Source: an uncultured Marivita sp. (GTDB lineage: Bacteria > Pseudomonadota > Alphaproteobacteria > Rhodobacterales > Rhodobacteraceae). Taken from it: 37,400 bases of DNA. Both the position numbers and the translations under genes were made by a program. Shown one piece after another: positions 1 through 7,766 of the stretch. The notes beneath the pieces are model-generated. The model saw only the letters and a list, made by a program, of their open reading frames with translations, was not told where the DNA came from and did no database searches. The stretch lies in NCBI GenBank assembly GCA_947503115.1, contig CANNCS010000029.1:1-37400 (forward strand). Direction: 5' to 3'. Within the stretch, counting starts at the first letter, position 1; each line of letters starts with the position of its first letter.

Positions 1-9
1 ATGCATCAT
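1..9 (-). CDS. Possible 5' end of a gene running off the left edge
   Basis: On the minus strand two consecutive ATG codons (9-7 and 6-4) follow an AGGGAG Shine-Dalgarno-like run at 18-13, the second ATG at the better spacing. Only two or three codons lie inside the window, so no product can be named. Between this point and the creatinase stop there is a short palindrome, CATAGGGCTATG at 73-84, that could be an operator or part of a weak terminator. Both calls are tentative. Confidence 0.25.
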
Positions 10-111
10 CGTCTCCCTTTTCAAAAAGGGAATCAGATCAGCTCAATAACTGAAACCAAGATGTGTGAATGTCATAGGGCTATGCCCGAGGACCACAGTT
101 TTTCTGGGTGA

Positions 112-1329
112 TTACGCGATCACGTTGTGCTCTGGCCCATACGGGAAGCCGGTGATGTTGGTGGCACCGTCTTCGGTCACCACCAGAATGTCATGTTCGC
201 GGTAACCGCCAGCGCCGGCAGTGCCTTCGGGAACCCAGAGCATCGGTTCGATGGACACGACCATGCCCGGCTCTAGCACCGTGTCGATGTCTTCGCGCAG
301 TTCCAGACCCGCCTCGCGGCCGTAATAGTGGCTGAGGATGCCGAAGGAATGGCCATAGCCGAAGGAACGGTATTGCAGCAGATTTTCCTGTGCAAACAGG
401 CGATTGATCTCGTCACATATCTGGGCGCAGGAAATGCCCGGCTTGATCAGGCTCAGCCCCAGTTCATGCGCGGCGACATTGGCGTTCCAGATCCGCAGCG
501 ACTCGGCATCCGGTTCACCCAGGAACAACGTGCGTTCCAGCGCGGTGTAATAGGCCGAGATCATCGGGAAGGTGTTGAGGCTGAGGATATCGCCATGCTG
601 CAATGCGCGCATCGTAACGGGGTTGTGTGCGCCGTCGGTGTTGAGGCCCGACTGGAACCAGACCCAGCTGTCGCGCATCTCGCTGTCGGGGAAGCTTTGG
701 GCGATCTCCAATTCCATTGCGTCACGGCCTGCCATGGCGATGTCGATTTCGCGGGCGCCGGCTTTGATGGCATCGCGGATGGCGTAGCCACCCACATCAG
801 CGACGCGTGCACCTTCGGTGATCAGGGCGATCTCGGCGGGAGATTTGACCATGCGCGACCGCATCGTGTCGGGTGCAATGTCGATCACGTCAGGTGTGTT
901 TAGGAAGGTATCGAGCGTGGTGCGTGCGGCGAGCGTCAGGTGGTCGCCTTCGAGGCCAATGCGGCGGCCAGAGCCGACCAGCGCCGCGACCGCGCGCCAG
1001 TAGTTGTGCCGTTCCCAATCGGTATAGATGACGTTGTCGCAATGCGCCCGGCGCCACGGCTGACCGCCGTCAATATTGGCGCTGACGGTGGTGCAAGTGT
1101 CGTGGGTGACGACAAGGCCGTATGGGCGGCCAAAGCTGCAATAGAGAAAGCCCGAATAATAGGCGATGTTCTGCATCGAGGTGAGCAGAACTGCATCCAG
1201 ATTATGGCTGGCCATGATGGCGCGCAGCCCCGCAACGCGCTGATTGTATTCGGCCGTAGAGAAGGGCAGGGCGGCTTTGTCGCCGTTGTGGCAGGTAAAG
1301 GTTTGCGGGCGATTGACTGTATCGAACAT
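112..1329 (-). CDS. Creatinase (creatine amidinohydrolase)
   Basis: This enzyme hydrolyses creatine to sarcosine and urea in the cytoplasm. The 405-residue protein follows the Pseudomonas putida creatinase (about 403 residues) closely along its length as I remember that sequence. Shared blocks include YCSFGRPYGLVVT (63-75), SANIDGGQPWRR (83-94), FQSGLNTDGAHNPVT (225-239), YGHSFG.LSHYYGREAGLELREDIDTVLEPGMVVS and GAGGYREHDIL. His235 in the GAHNP block matches the catalytic His232 of P. putida. The N-terminal creatinase domain is followed by the pita-bread (M24 peptidase) fold, here without the metal ligands of aminopeptidases. I place the start at 1329, not at the ATG six codons upstream, because GGAG lies 8 bases before it. 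No sarcosine oxidase or urease genes are visible nearby, so downstream steps must be encoded elsewhere. Confidence 0.93.
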   Translation of the reverse strand: MFDTVNRPQTFTCHNGDKAALPFSTAEYNQRVAGLRAIMASHNLDAVLLTSMQNIAYYSGFLYCSFGRPYGLVVTHDTCTTVSANIDGGQPWRRAHCDNVIYTDWERHNYWRAVAALVGSGRRIGLEGDHLTLAARTTLDTFLNTPDVIDIAPDTMRSRMVKSPAEIALITEGARVADVGGYAIRDAIKAGAREIDIAMAGRDAMELEIAQSFPDSEMRDSWVWFQSGLNTDGAHNPVTMRALQHGDILSLNTFPMISAYYTALERTLFLGEPDAESLRIWNANVAAHELGLSLIKPGISCAQICDEINRLFAQENLLQYRSFGYGHSFGILSHYYGREAGLELREDIDTVLEPGMVVSIEPMLWVPEGTAGAGGYREHDILVVTEDGATNITGFPYGPEHNVIA

Positions 1330-1367
1330 GTTTAAGTCTCCGAGCATCCGCCGGGGACCAAACAGGA

Positions 1368-1393
1368 AACGCCCGGCATCACATCCGGGCGTT
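1368..1393 (-). terminator. Hairpin between the RDD gene and creatinase
   Basis: A perfect 9-bp stem, AACGCCCGG (1368-1376) with CCGGGCGTT (1385-1393), encloses an 8-base loop. On the minus strand it is followed by TTTCCTGTTTGG, a moderately T-rich tail, which suits termination of transcripts coming from the RDD and DUF2852 genes before creatinase. The tail is imperfect, so the element could instead sit in the creatinase leader. The rest of 1330-1515 holds an imperfect repeat around 1457-1472 (GGCA-ATCGA with TCGATGCC) and no gene. Confidence 0.5.
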
Positions 1394-1515
1394 CAGGACT
1401 GTACGCTTTCTGAGGAAAGCTTGATGTGGGTCTTGCTCCGGCGACGCCATCGTCGGCACATCGAGATTTCGATGCCAAATGGCGCTGAGTCTGTCAACGG
1501 GTTTGACGTATCACA

Positions 1516-1965
1516 TCAGGCGCGGCGGTTGATTGCGACCGTTCCCAAGAGCATGTCGGTCAAACCTTGACCACGTTCGGTGAGGAACATCATCGCGATT
1601 GAGATCAGTTGCAGCGGGAAGATAGACATCGATACGGTATAGCCCAGCGTGTGCATGAAGGCTTGGCTAAAGTCGAAATGTTCGCCCCGGCTGTCGCGAA
1701 ACTCGATGGACATCAGGCGCATCCCCCACGTGGCCGATCCACCAGTCAGCGTGGCCACGCGATAGATGAAGCCCACCACGAAGAACAGAAGCGGCAGGAA
1801 CCAGAGCGCAATGAACAGGGTCATCACCACGATGGGAACCACCAGCGCAAGGATCAGCGCTGCGTCGATCACCCAAGCCAGACCGCGTTTGATCGTGACG
1901 CTGTCATAGAATTCGGGCTGGACCATCGGGTCAGGCAGGTTGGAATAGGCGTCGGTGGCGTACAT
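1516..1965 (-). CDS. RDD family membrane protein
   Basis: The protein has 149 residues. The family is named for conserved Arg and Asp residues near its first membrane segment; here KRGLAWVIDAALILALVVPIVV carries the Arg and Asp at the start of helix 1. A second hydrophobic stretch (FIALWFLPLLFFVVGFIYRVAT), a GGSATWGMRLMSIEFRD block and a C-terminal QGLTDMLLGT block are typical of RDD proteins. The function of the family is mostly unknown; some members have been linked to ion transport. I start at MYATDAYSN; the longer in-frame reading adds 23 residues that look non-coding. It lies 72 bases downstream of the DUF2852 gene on the same strand and may share its transcript. Confidence 0.8.
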   Translation of the reverse strand: MYATDAYSNLPDPMVQPEFYDSVTIKRGLAWVIDAALILALVVPIVVMTLFIALWFLPLLFFVVGFIYRVATLTGGSATWGMRLMSIEFRDSRGEHFDFSQAFMHTLGYTVSMSIFPLQLISIAMMFLTERGQGLTDMLLGTVAINRRA

Positions 1966-2037
1966 TGTCGAAAACCGTTCTTTCACTGAGAGAAGTACGT
2001 GGCCCCGATATGGGGCCACTGGTGGGCTGTGCAAGGT

Positions 2038-2457
2038 TTACGCGTCTTCGCTTTCGCGGCTTTCCTTGGCGGTCTTGGCGCGCTCGTCCATGAACTGGTC
2101 GAATTCCGACTTGTCTTTGGCATCGCGCAGACGCTTCAGGAAGGCTTCGAAGTTTTCCTGCTCTTCTTCGAGACGACGCAGGGTTTCGTTCTTGTACGCG
2201 TCAAAAGCGGTGTTGCCGGACGACCGCATGGCGGTGAATTTCGGCGACATGCGACGGCTGTTGCAGGATTTGTTGAACATGCGTTTGCTCCAGATCATGT
2301 AGGCAAGAAGGGCGAGGCCGACCGGCCAGAAGAAGATAAAACCTAGGACCATAGCGGCGATCCAAGCGCCTTTACCTTTGTTGTCCAGCCACGCCTCAGC
2401 GCGGGAAAACCAACCCGTGCGGGCCGGAAGAGAAGCGGGGGCGGCGATCGTGCTCAT
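2038..2457 (-). CDS. DUF2852 family membrane protein
   Basis: This is a 139-residue protein with a short N-terminal tail, one or two hydrophobic segments (GAWIAAMVLGFIFFWPVGLALLAYMIWSK), then a basic patch with MFNKSC and a long charged, probably coiled-coil C-terminus (ETLRRLEEEQENFEAFLKRLRDAK). The layout matches DUF2852 proteins, which are widespread in Rhodobacterales and have no assigned function. The start at 2457 has GGAG 6 bases upstream; the upstream in-frame ATG lies in the promoter region. Two near-identical palindromes lie just upstream at 2481-2557 and probably control this gene. The conserved NK.CN.R motif may be a membrane-proximal surface, but that is a guess. Confidence 0.75.
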   Translation of the reverse strand: MSTIAAPASLPARTGWFSRAEAWLDNKGKGAWIAAMVLGFIFFWPVGLALLAYMIWSKRMFNKSCNSRRMSPKFTAMRSSGNTAFDAYKNETLRRLEEEQENFEAFLKRLRDAKDKSEFDQFMDERAKTAKESRESEDA

Positions 2458-2480
2458 TATCAACTCCGTTGTTTGTGTGA

Positions 2481-2557
2481 TGTGAATGTCTTTCACATTG
2501 AACAGATCGGAATTGCTGGTGCTGATTGCAAGGGAAAATGTGAATGTATTTTACATT
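2481..2557. promoter_or_regulatory. Paired palindromic operators upstream of the DUF2852 gene
   Basis: Two 19-base copies of TGTGAATGT(C/A)TTT(C/T)ACATT lie at 2481-2499 and 2539-2557, 58 bases apart. Copy 1 is a perfect inverted repeat TGTGAA-N5-TTCACA; copy 2 has one mismatch. Both also contain AATGT-N5-ACATT. The location, 24 to 100 bases before the DUF2852 start codon and just past the ybaK-like stop, suits a transcription factor binding pair. The arms resemble a CRP half-site, but the spacing is 7 rather than 6, so I do not assign a regulator. Confidence 0.55.
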
Positions 2558-2565
2558 TACTTTTT

Positions 2566-3033
2566 TTATGAATTAAAATCAGATAATTGCGCCGACGAAA
2601 TTTTAGGTAGAACTGCTGGGTCGAGCGGGAAAACATGCCGTGGTGTGCCTGCAGCGGCCCAAACCACGTCGAATTCAAGCAGACGAGGGTCCAACCACGC
2701 GCGGATCGGATTGAGGTGTCCAATCGGGGACACGCCTCCAATGGCGAACCCGGTTTGTGCGCGGATCAGATTTGCGTCGGCCTTGCCCAAAGGTTCGCCT
2801 GCGCAGTCGGAGGCCTTGGTTGCATCGACGCGATTGCCGCCTGCGGTCAGAAACAACACTGCATCGCCGCTGGTTTCGGCGCGAAAAATAATCGATTTCG
2901 CGATTTGATCGATGTGACACCCCACGCTATCGGCTGCTTCTTGCGCGGTTCGGGCCTGTCCGACCTCGCGGATATCGGCGGGCAACCCCAGTGTTTCGAG
3001 GGCGGTGCGTACGCGGGCGAGGCTTTTGCTCAT
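2566..3033 (-). CDS. YbaK/EbsC-type aminoacyl-tRNA editing protein
   Basis: A 155-residue protein of the YbaK/ProX family, which hydrolyses mischarged tRNAs (for example Cys-tRNA-Pro or Ala-tRNA-Pro) free in the cytoplasm. Visible family blocks are RTAQEAADSVGCHIDQIAKSIIFR (28-51), AVLFLTAGGNRVD (58-70), a Lys in the ATKAS segment, and the glycine-rich GFAIGGVSPIGHL (95-107), which forms part of the substrate pocket. The length is normal. It is the first minus-strand gene of this group and is divergent from rne; its 3' end abuts the operator pair of the DUF2852 gene. The exact tRNA substrate cannot be told from sequence. Confidence 0.85.
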   Translation of the reverse strand: MSKSLARVRTALETLGLPADIREVGQARTAQEAADSVGCHIDQIAKSIIFRAETSGDAVLFLTAGGNRVDATKASDCAGEPLGKADANLIRAQTGFAIGGVSPIGHLNPIRAWLDPRLLEFDVVWAAAGTPRHVFPLDPAVLPKISSAQLSDFNS

Positions 3034-3480
3034 AAGGGTCTCTTTTCGGCCAATTCAATTGTTCTGATGTGATAAGGTGTCGGACACATGCAGAAAAGGT
3101 GAGATTGCCCATTGTGCAATGGACAGCTCTGCCCTTATTGTAGTCCCTAGCCCAATCCGTATCGCGGATCGCGGGCACAAGAGTTTCGCTGTTCTGAGCA
3201 TCGGCAGAGTGTCCTGAGTTCAGAGCAGGCTGATATGGCCCAAAAGGCCTTCTACAAACACCTGAGGTTTTTCTGAACATCAGGATCGCAACGGACGCAG
3301 CCACCCTTGTGACATGCGTCGGAGAAGAAACGCGATGAAACGCGCGCAGGACATGAGGCTAGAGCAACGGGGTATTTCGCCCCGGCCAGCCGTTGCGCAC
3401 GCACTCGCCATGACAAGACACACCCGATCCCGCTCTCTTTTCGAAAGAAGAGGGCCGCGACGGTTGTGCGCACGGAATTT
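3034..3480. other. Divergent intergenic region and RNase E leader
   Basis: About 450 bases separate the YbaK-like start from the rne start and contain no convincing gene. Long rne leaders are known in other bacteria to mediate autoregulation by RNase E cleavage, and this stretch may do the same. Visible structure includes a hairpin CTCTTTT-CGAA-AGAAGAG at 3435-3452, ending 28 bases before the start codon, and a short repeat GGCC-CAAAA-GGCC near 3238-3250. I could not identify a clear -35/-10 pair. Confidence 0.4.
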
Positions 3481-6342
3481 ATGCCCAAGAAAATGCTTAT
3501 CGATGCCACCCACGCGGAAGAAACCCGCGTTGTGGTGGTCGACGGACACAAGGTTGAGGAATTTGACTTTGAATCCGAAAACAAACGCCAGCTTGCTGGC
3601 AACATTTATCTCGCAAAAGTAACACGGGTCGAACCGTCGCTTCAGGCGGCGTTTGTGGACTATGGCGGCAACCGCCACGGGTTCCTCGCGTTCTCGGAAA
3701 TTCATCCTGACTACTATCAGATCCCGGTCGCAGACCGCGAAGCGCTGATGGAAGAAGAGCGTGCCTATGCTGAAAGCCAGGCGCGGCGCGAAGACGAAGA
3801 TGAAAAGCCGAAGTCCCGCCGCGGGCGTGGTCGTAACCGATCCCGTGCAGCCAAGGCCGACAGCGATGATGCGGTGGCCACCAAGGAGGTGTCGGACGAT
3901 ATCTCTGGCATGGAGACCATCGACCTTAGCGAGGACGAGGTCGCTGACGACGCTGAAGGCCTGTCGCCGATGGAAACCGTCGCGGAAACTCCGGTCGAGG
4001 AGCCTGAAGAGGCTGCTGCATCCGATGCCGAAGCGGCGGCGCCTCTTGTCGAGGAAGATGAAGACGAGGATGACGGCAAGTCCGAGCCGGCGGATCGCGA
4101 TGAAACCATCGAATCCGTTGCCGATGACGACACACAGGACGACATTCGCCCGCGCCGCAAGCCGCGCCCCAAGCGCTATAAGATTCAGGAAGTCATCAAG
4201 GTTCGCCAGATCCTTTTGGTGCAGGTCGTCAAGGAAGAGCGCGGCAACAAGGGTGCAGCGCTGACCACATACCTGTCGTTGGCAGGTCGCTATTGCGTGC
4301 TCATGCCCAACACCGCCCGCGGTGGCGGCATCAGCCGCAAGATCACCAACGCGCCGGACCGCAAGAAGCTGAAAGAGATCGCCAACGAAATCGACGTGCC
4401 GCAGGGGGCAGGTTTGATCATTCGGACGGCGGGCGCAAAGCGTACCAAGACCGAGATCAAGCGCGACTACGAATACCTTCAGCGCCTGTGGGAACAGATC
4501 CGCGAACTGACGCTGAAGTCCATTGCGCCGGCGAAGATCTATGAAGAAGGCGATCTGATCAAACGGTCGATCCGCGATCTTTATAACCGGGACATCGACG
4601 AAGTGCTGGTCGAGGGCGAACGCGGCTACCGCATCGCCAAGGACTTCATGAAGATGATCATGCCGTCCCACGCCAAGAACGTGAAACATTACGTCGACCA
4701 GATGCCGCTTTTCGCGCGTCACCAAGTGGAATCCTACCTCTCGGGCATGTTTAACCCGACGGTTCAACTCAAGTCCGGCGGCTATATCGTGATCGGTGTG
4801 ACCGAGGCGCTTGTGGCGATCGACGTGAACTCGGGCCGGGCGACGAAAGAAGGCTCGATCGAGGAAACCGCGCTTAAGACCAACCTTGAAGCCGCCGAAG
4901 AGGTGGCGCGCCAGTTGCGTCTGCGTGACCTTGCCGGTCTGATCGTGATCGATTTCATCGATATGGACGAGCGTAAGAACAACGCTGCCGTCGAGAAGCG
5001 CATCAAGGACAAGCTCAAGAACGATCGGGCGCGCATTCAGGTCGGCCGGATTTCAGGCTTTGGCCTGATGGAAATGTCGCGCCAGCGTCTGCGCCCTGGC
5101 ATGATCGAGGCGACGACCCAGCCTTGCCCAAGCTGCCACGGCACCGGTTTGATCCGATCGGATGACAACATGGCATTGCAGGTGTTGCGTCACATCGAAG
5201 AAGAGGGCGTACGCCGCCGGTCGCGTGAAGTTCTGGTCAAGTGTCCGGTTTCCATCGCCAACTTCCTGATGAACCAGAAGCGCGAACATGTGGCCCAGAT
5301 CGAAGCCCGCTATGGCCTTTCCGTGCGCATCGAAGGCGATGTGCATCTGGTCAGCCCGGATTTCTCGATTGAAAAGTTCAAGACTGCGACCCGTGTCGTT
5401 CCAGAAGCCCCTGCGCATGTCGTGTCTGTTGATATGTCGCTCATGGATCAGGTGGACGAGGACGCCGCAGAGGACGAAGAGGACGAAGATCAGGCCGACG
5501 CGAGCACCGCGCAGGCTTCGGAAGAGGACGAAAATAAGCCCAAGAAGCGCCGTCGCCGGTCGCGTCGTGGAGGCCGCGGCCGTAACCGCAACCGGGACCG
5601 TCAGGATGATGGCGAGACCGATACGGATACTGAGACGGATTCTGACGCAAGCGAGTCCGGGGATAACGCGGACCAGGCAACGCCGTCGGAACCTGTCGCG
5701 GCAGACGCCGTTGTTGAAGAGGTTGTAACCGAGCCCGCACCCGAAGAGGCTCCTGTTGAGGCAAAGCCTAAGCGGACCCGCAGCCGATCGCGCAAGTCTG
5801 CGCAAACGGCAAAGGCTGATACGGCTGATGCCGCAGTTTCCGACGCCAAAGCAGCGCCGGCTGAAGCAACGTCAGCTGACGCGGTCGCAGCACCTGATGC
5901 GGCTCCGGCGGAAGAGGACGCGCCCAAGAAGAAGCCGCGCAGCCGCAGCCGTAAAAAAGTCGAACCTGCTGCCGATGCGCCGGACGGCACCGAAGCCGCA
6001 GCAGATACCGCAGAGGCCGCGCCCAAGCCGAAGAAGACACCAGCGAAACGGACGCGTGCGAAGAGGCCTGCAAAAACGGAAGAGCCCGTTGCGGTGGTCC
6101 CGACCGAAGAGGTCGCTGCGGCTCCTGAAGTTGTGACACCCCCTGTGGCAGAAGAACCTGCACCGTCGCCCGAACCTGCGCCGGAACCGGTTGTAGAGCC
6201 AGCGGCGGTGACCGAGGTCGCGCCTGTGGCAGAGTCCACGCCTGCTCCTGCCGAACCCGAAGCTGTTGGTGCTGATGCCGCGGACGACGCGGAAGACAGC
6301 AACAAGAAAAAGCGCAAGGGTTGGTGGTCTTTGGGTCGTTAA
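3481..6342 (+). CDS. rne: Ribonuclease E
   Basis: This is the main endonuclease for mRNA decay and for rRNA and tRNA processing, and the scaffold of the degradosome. The protein has 953 residues. The S1 domain begins at about 37 and is split by an acidic insertion (about 95-230, many Asp/Glu), as in alphaproteobacterial enzymes. The DNase I-like catalytic part has Asp448 (AIDVNSGRAT) and Asp491 (VIDFIDMDER), 43 residues apart as in E. coli Asp303/Asp346. The Zn-link Cys549 and Cys552 (CPSCHGTG) sit 101 residues after the first Asp, again as in E. coli. The last 300 residues are low-complexity Ala/Pro/Glu with Arg-rich patches (KKRRRRSRRGGRGRNRNR), probably for RNA and partner binding. The start at MPKKMLIDATHAEE has GGA 5 bases upstream; the earlier in-frame ATG adds MRTEF and is less likely. 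Confidence 0.97.
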   Translation: MPKKMLIDATHAEETRVVVVDGHKVEEFDFESENKRQLAGNIYLAKVTRVEPSLQAAFVDYGGNRHGFLAFSEIHPDYYQIPVADREALMEEERAYAESQARREDEDEKPKSRRGRGRNRSRAAKADSDDAVATKEVSDDISGMETIDLSEDEVADDAEGLSPMETVAETPVEEPEEAAASDAEAAAPLVEEDEDEDDGKSEPADRDETIESVADDDTQDDIRPRRKPRPKRYKIQEVIKVRQILLVQVVKEERGNKGAALTTYLSLAGRYCVLMPNTARGGGISRKITNAPDRKKLKEIANEIDVPQGAGLIIRTAGAKRTKTEIKRDYEYLQRLWEQIRELTLKSIAPAKIYEEGDLIKRSIRDLYNRDIDEVLVEGERGYRIAKDFMKMIMPSHAKNVKHYVDQMPLFARHQVESYLSGMFNPTVQLKSGGYIVIGVTEALVAIDVNSGRATKEGSIEETALKTNLEAAEEVARQLRLRDLAGLIVIDFIDMDERKNNAAVEKRIKDKLKNDRARIQVGRISGFGLMEMSRQRLRPGMIEATTQPCPSCHGTGLIRSDDNMALQVLRHIEEEGVRRRSREVLVKCPVSIANFLMNQKREHVAQIEARYGLSVRIEGDVHLVSPDFSIEKFKTATRVVPEAPAHVVSVDMSLMDQVDEDAAEDEEDEDQADASTAQASEEDENKPKKRRRRSRRGGRGRNRNRDRQDDGETDTDTETDSDASESGDNADQATPSEPVAADAVVEEVVTEPAPEEAPVEAKPKRTRSRSRKSAQTAKADTADAAVSDAKAAPAEATSADAVAAPDAAPAEEDAPKKKPRSRSRKKVEPAADAPDGTEAAADTAEAAPKPKKTPAKRTRAKRPAKTEEPVAVVPTEEVAAAPEVVTPPVAEEPAPSPEPAPEPVVEPAAVTEVAPVAESTPAPAEPEAVGADAADDAEDSNKKKRKGWWSLGR

Positions 6343-6363
6343 TCGGCAGAGATACGCACGTTC

Positions 6364-6405
6364 AAAGGCACGCAGGCGATCTTTGCTTGCGTGCCTTTTG
6401 CTTTT
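6364..6405 (+). terminator. Intrinsic terminator after rne
   Basis: A perfect 11-bp stem, AAAGGCACGCA (6364-6374) with TGCGTGCCTTT (6388-6398), is followed by a T-rich tail TTGCTTTTT. It lies 22 bases after the rne stop codon and is a strong rho-independent terminator. Confidence 0.92.
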
Positions 6406-6455
6406 TAAGTCCCATCGCGTGGCAGACGACAATCTGACTGACTGCAGGGATTCAA

Positions 6456-7427
6456 ATGGGCAAGCGAAGATTCTGGCTGAGCGTTATGATCTTTGCGGTT
6501 GTTGGGGTATGGCTCGGTAACTCCGCATTTTTGGGGCCTCAGCCATCGTCGGACCCGTTGCGTCTTTTGGCGCATCGAGGGGTACATCAGACCTATCCGC
6601 GTGACGGGCTGGATGTGGATACCTGCACCGCCCGACGCATCTATGCGCCACAACACAGCTTTATCGAAAACACACTGCCATCAATGCAGGCCGCCTTTGA
6701 AGCCGGGGCGGCGGTCGTGGAGCTGGATGTGCATCTGACGCCTGACGGGGCTTTCGCGGTGTTCCACGACTGGGAACTGGATTGCCGAACAGATGGGAGC
6801 GGTGTCACGCGACAGCACACTATCACGCAGCTTCAGGCGTTGGACGTTGGTTATGGATATTCGTCGGACGGCGTGACCTATCCATTGCGCGGGCAGGGTG
6901 TCGGGATGATGCCGACCTTGTCCGACGTTCTTGCGGCAGATCTGCCTGGCCCTGTGCTGATCAACGTCAAAAGCCGAGACGCCGATGAAGGCAATGCGCT
7001 CGCAACCCGCTTGGCCGAGGCGGCTTCTGAAGGGAAGGTCTTTGGCATCTATGGCGGACACATTCCGACGCAGGTCGCGCTTGATGCGTTGCCCGGTATG
7101 CGCGGCTACAGTTGACAGACCATCAAGGATTGTATTCTGCGCTATGCCGCGCTGGGATGGTCTGGAACGGTGCCAGATGCGTGTCGCGACAGCCTTCTGG
7201 CGGTGCCGATTGATGTAGCGCCTTGGCTGTGGGGCTGGCCACATCGGTTTGTGGCCCGAATGCAGAATGCAGGCACAGAGGTTATCCTTCTTGGGCCCCT
7301 CGACGATTCAGGTTTTTCTGCTGGTATCGACACACCAGACCTGTTGGCGCAGGTGCCCATTGGGTTTTCCGGGTTGGTTTGGACAAACCGGATCGAAGTC
7401 ATTGGCCCCCTAAGTGAAGCGCAATAG
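6456..7427 (+). pseudogene. GDPD-type phosphodiesterase interrupted by in-frame TGA
   Basis: Glycerophosphodiester phosphodiesterases cleave lipid-derived diesters to glycerol-3-phosphate and an alcohol. A membrane anchor or signal (5-22) is followed by the GDPD motifs HRG (40-42), EN (71-72), ELDVH (89-93) and FHD (103-105). Codon 220 (7113-7115) is TGA. The reading frame then continues in the same phase for 103 more sense codons (QTIKDCILRYAALGWSG..., ending SEAQ) to a TAG at 7427, and the downstream part still reads as the C-terminal half of the barrel. A single substitution, for example CGA (Arg) or TGG (Trp) to TGA, would explain it. The truncated product would lack part of the barrel, so the gene is probably inactive unless the stop is read through or is a sequencing error. 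The start has AGGG 5 bases upstream. The TGA is followed by C, the leakiest context. Confidence 0.8.
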
Positions 7428-7441
7428 CTGGACCGATTGAC

Positions 7442-7663
7442 TTAGGCTTTGCGGATCGTCCAGATCATGGCATCGCCGTCTTGCGCGCTGTGTTCCAAAG
7501 CATGCCCCGCCTCTGCACAGAAATGCGGAACGTCGACAATCGCGGCAGGATCATCGGTACGCACGACCAGTGTGTCGCCAGAGGTCAGCGATAAAAGGCG
7601 CTTGCGCGCTTTGAGAACAGGGAGGGGGCACAGAAGCCCGGTGGCATCGAGTTGATCAGTCAT
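7442..7663 (-). CDS. TusA-family sulfur carrier protein
   Basis: A 73-residue protein of the TusA/SirA/YeeD fold, which carries persulfide sulfur on one Cys to acceptors such as those for tRNA thiolation or molybdenum cofactor maturation. The family motif CPxP with the active Cys is at 12-15 (LLCPLPVLKARKRL), followed by the usual short beta-alpha layout with VVRTDDPAAIVDVPHFC. The length is standard. It converges on the broken GDPD gene and is divergent from ccdA, with about 100 bases for promoters between them. The specific acceptor pathway is not shown by the context, although a neighbouring thiol-disulfide gene (ccdA) is in keeping with sulfur chemistry. Confidence 0.88.
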   Translation of the reverse strand: MTDQLDATGLLCPLPVLKARKRLLSLTSGDTLVVRTDDPAAIVDVPHFCAEAGHALEHSAQDGDAMIWTIRKA

Positions 7664-7766
7664 GTGCTGGATTTAGGTGCTTGCCTCCGGGCTGTCCACT
7701 GCATTGCCACGATCATGTGACCCGACACCTCGTGACAGTGCGCAACGCTTGGCCTATGTCGGGGAT

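Noticed and set aside
3280-4767. A 495-codon open frame on the minus strand opposite rne
   Set aside because: It lies fully across the conserved rne coding sequence and upstream leader, has no recognisable domain, and is explained by the G+C-rich codon pattern of rne.
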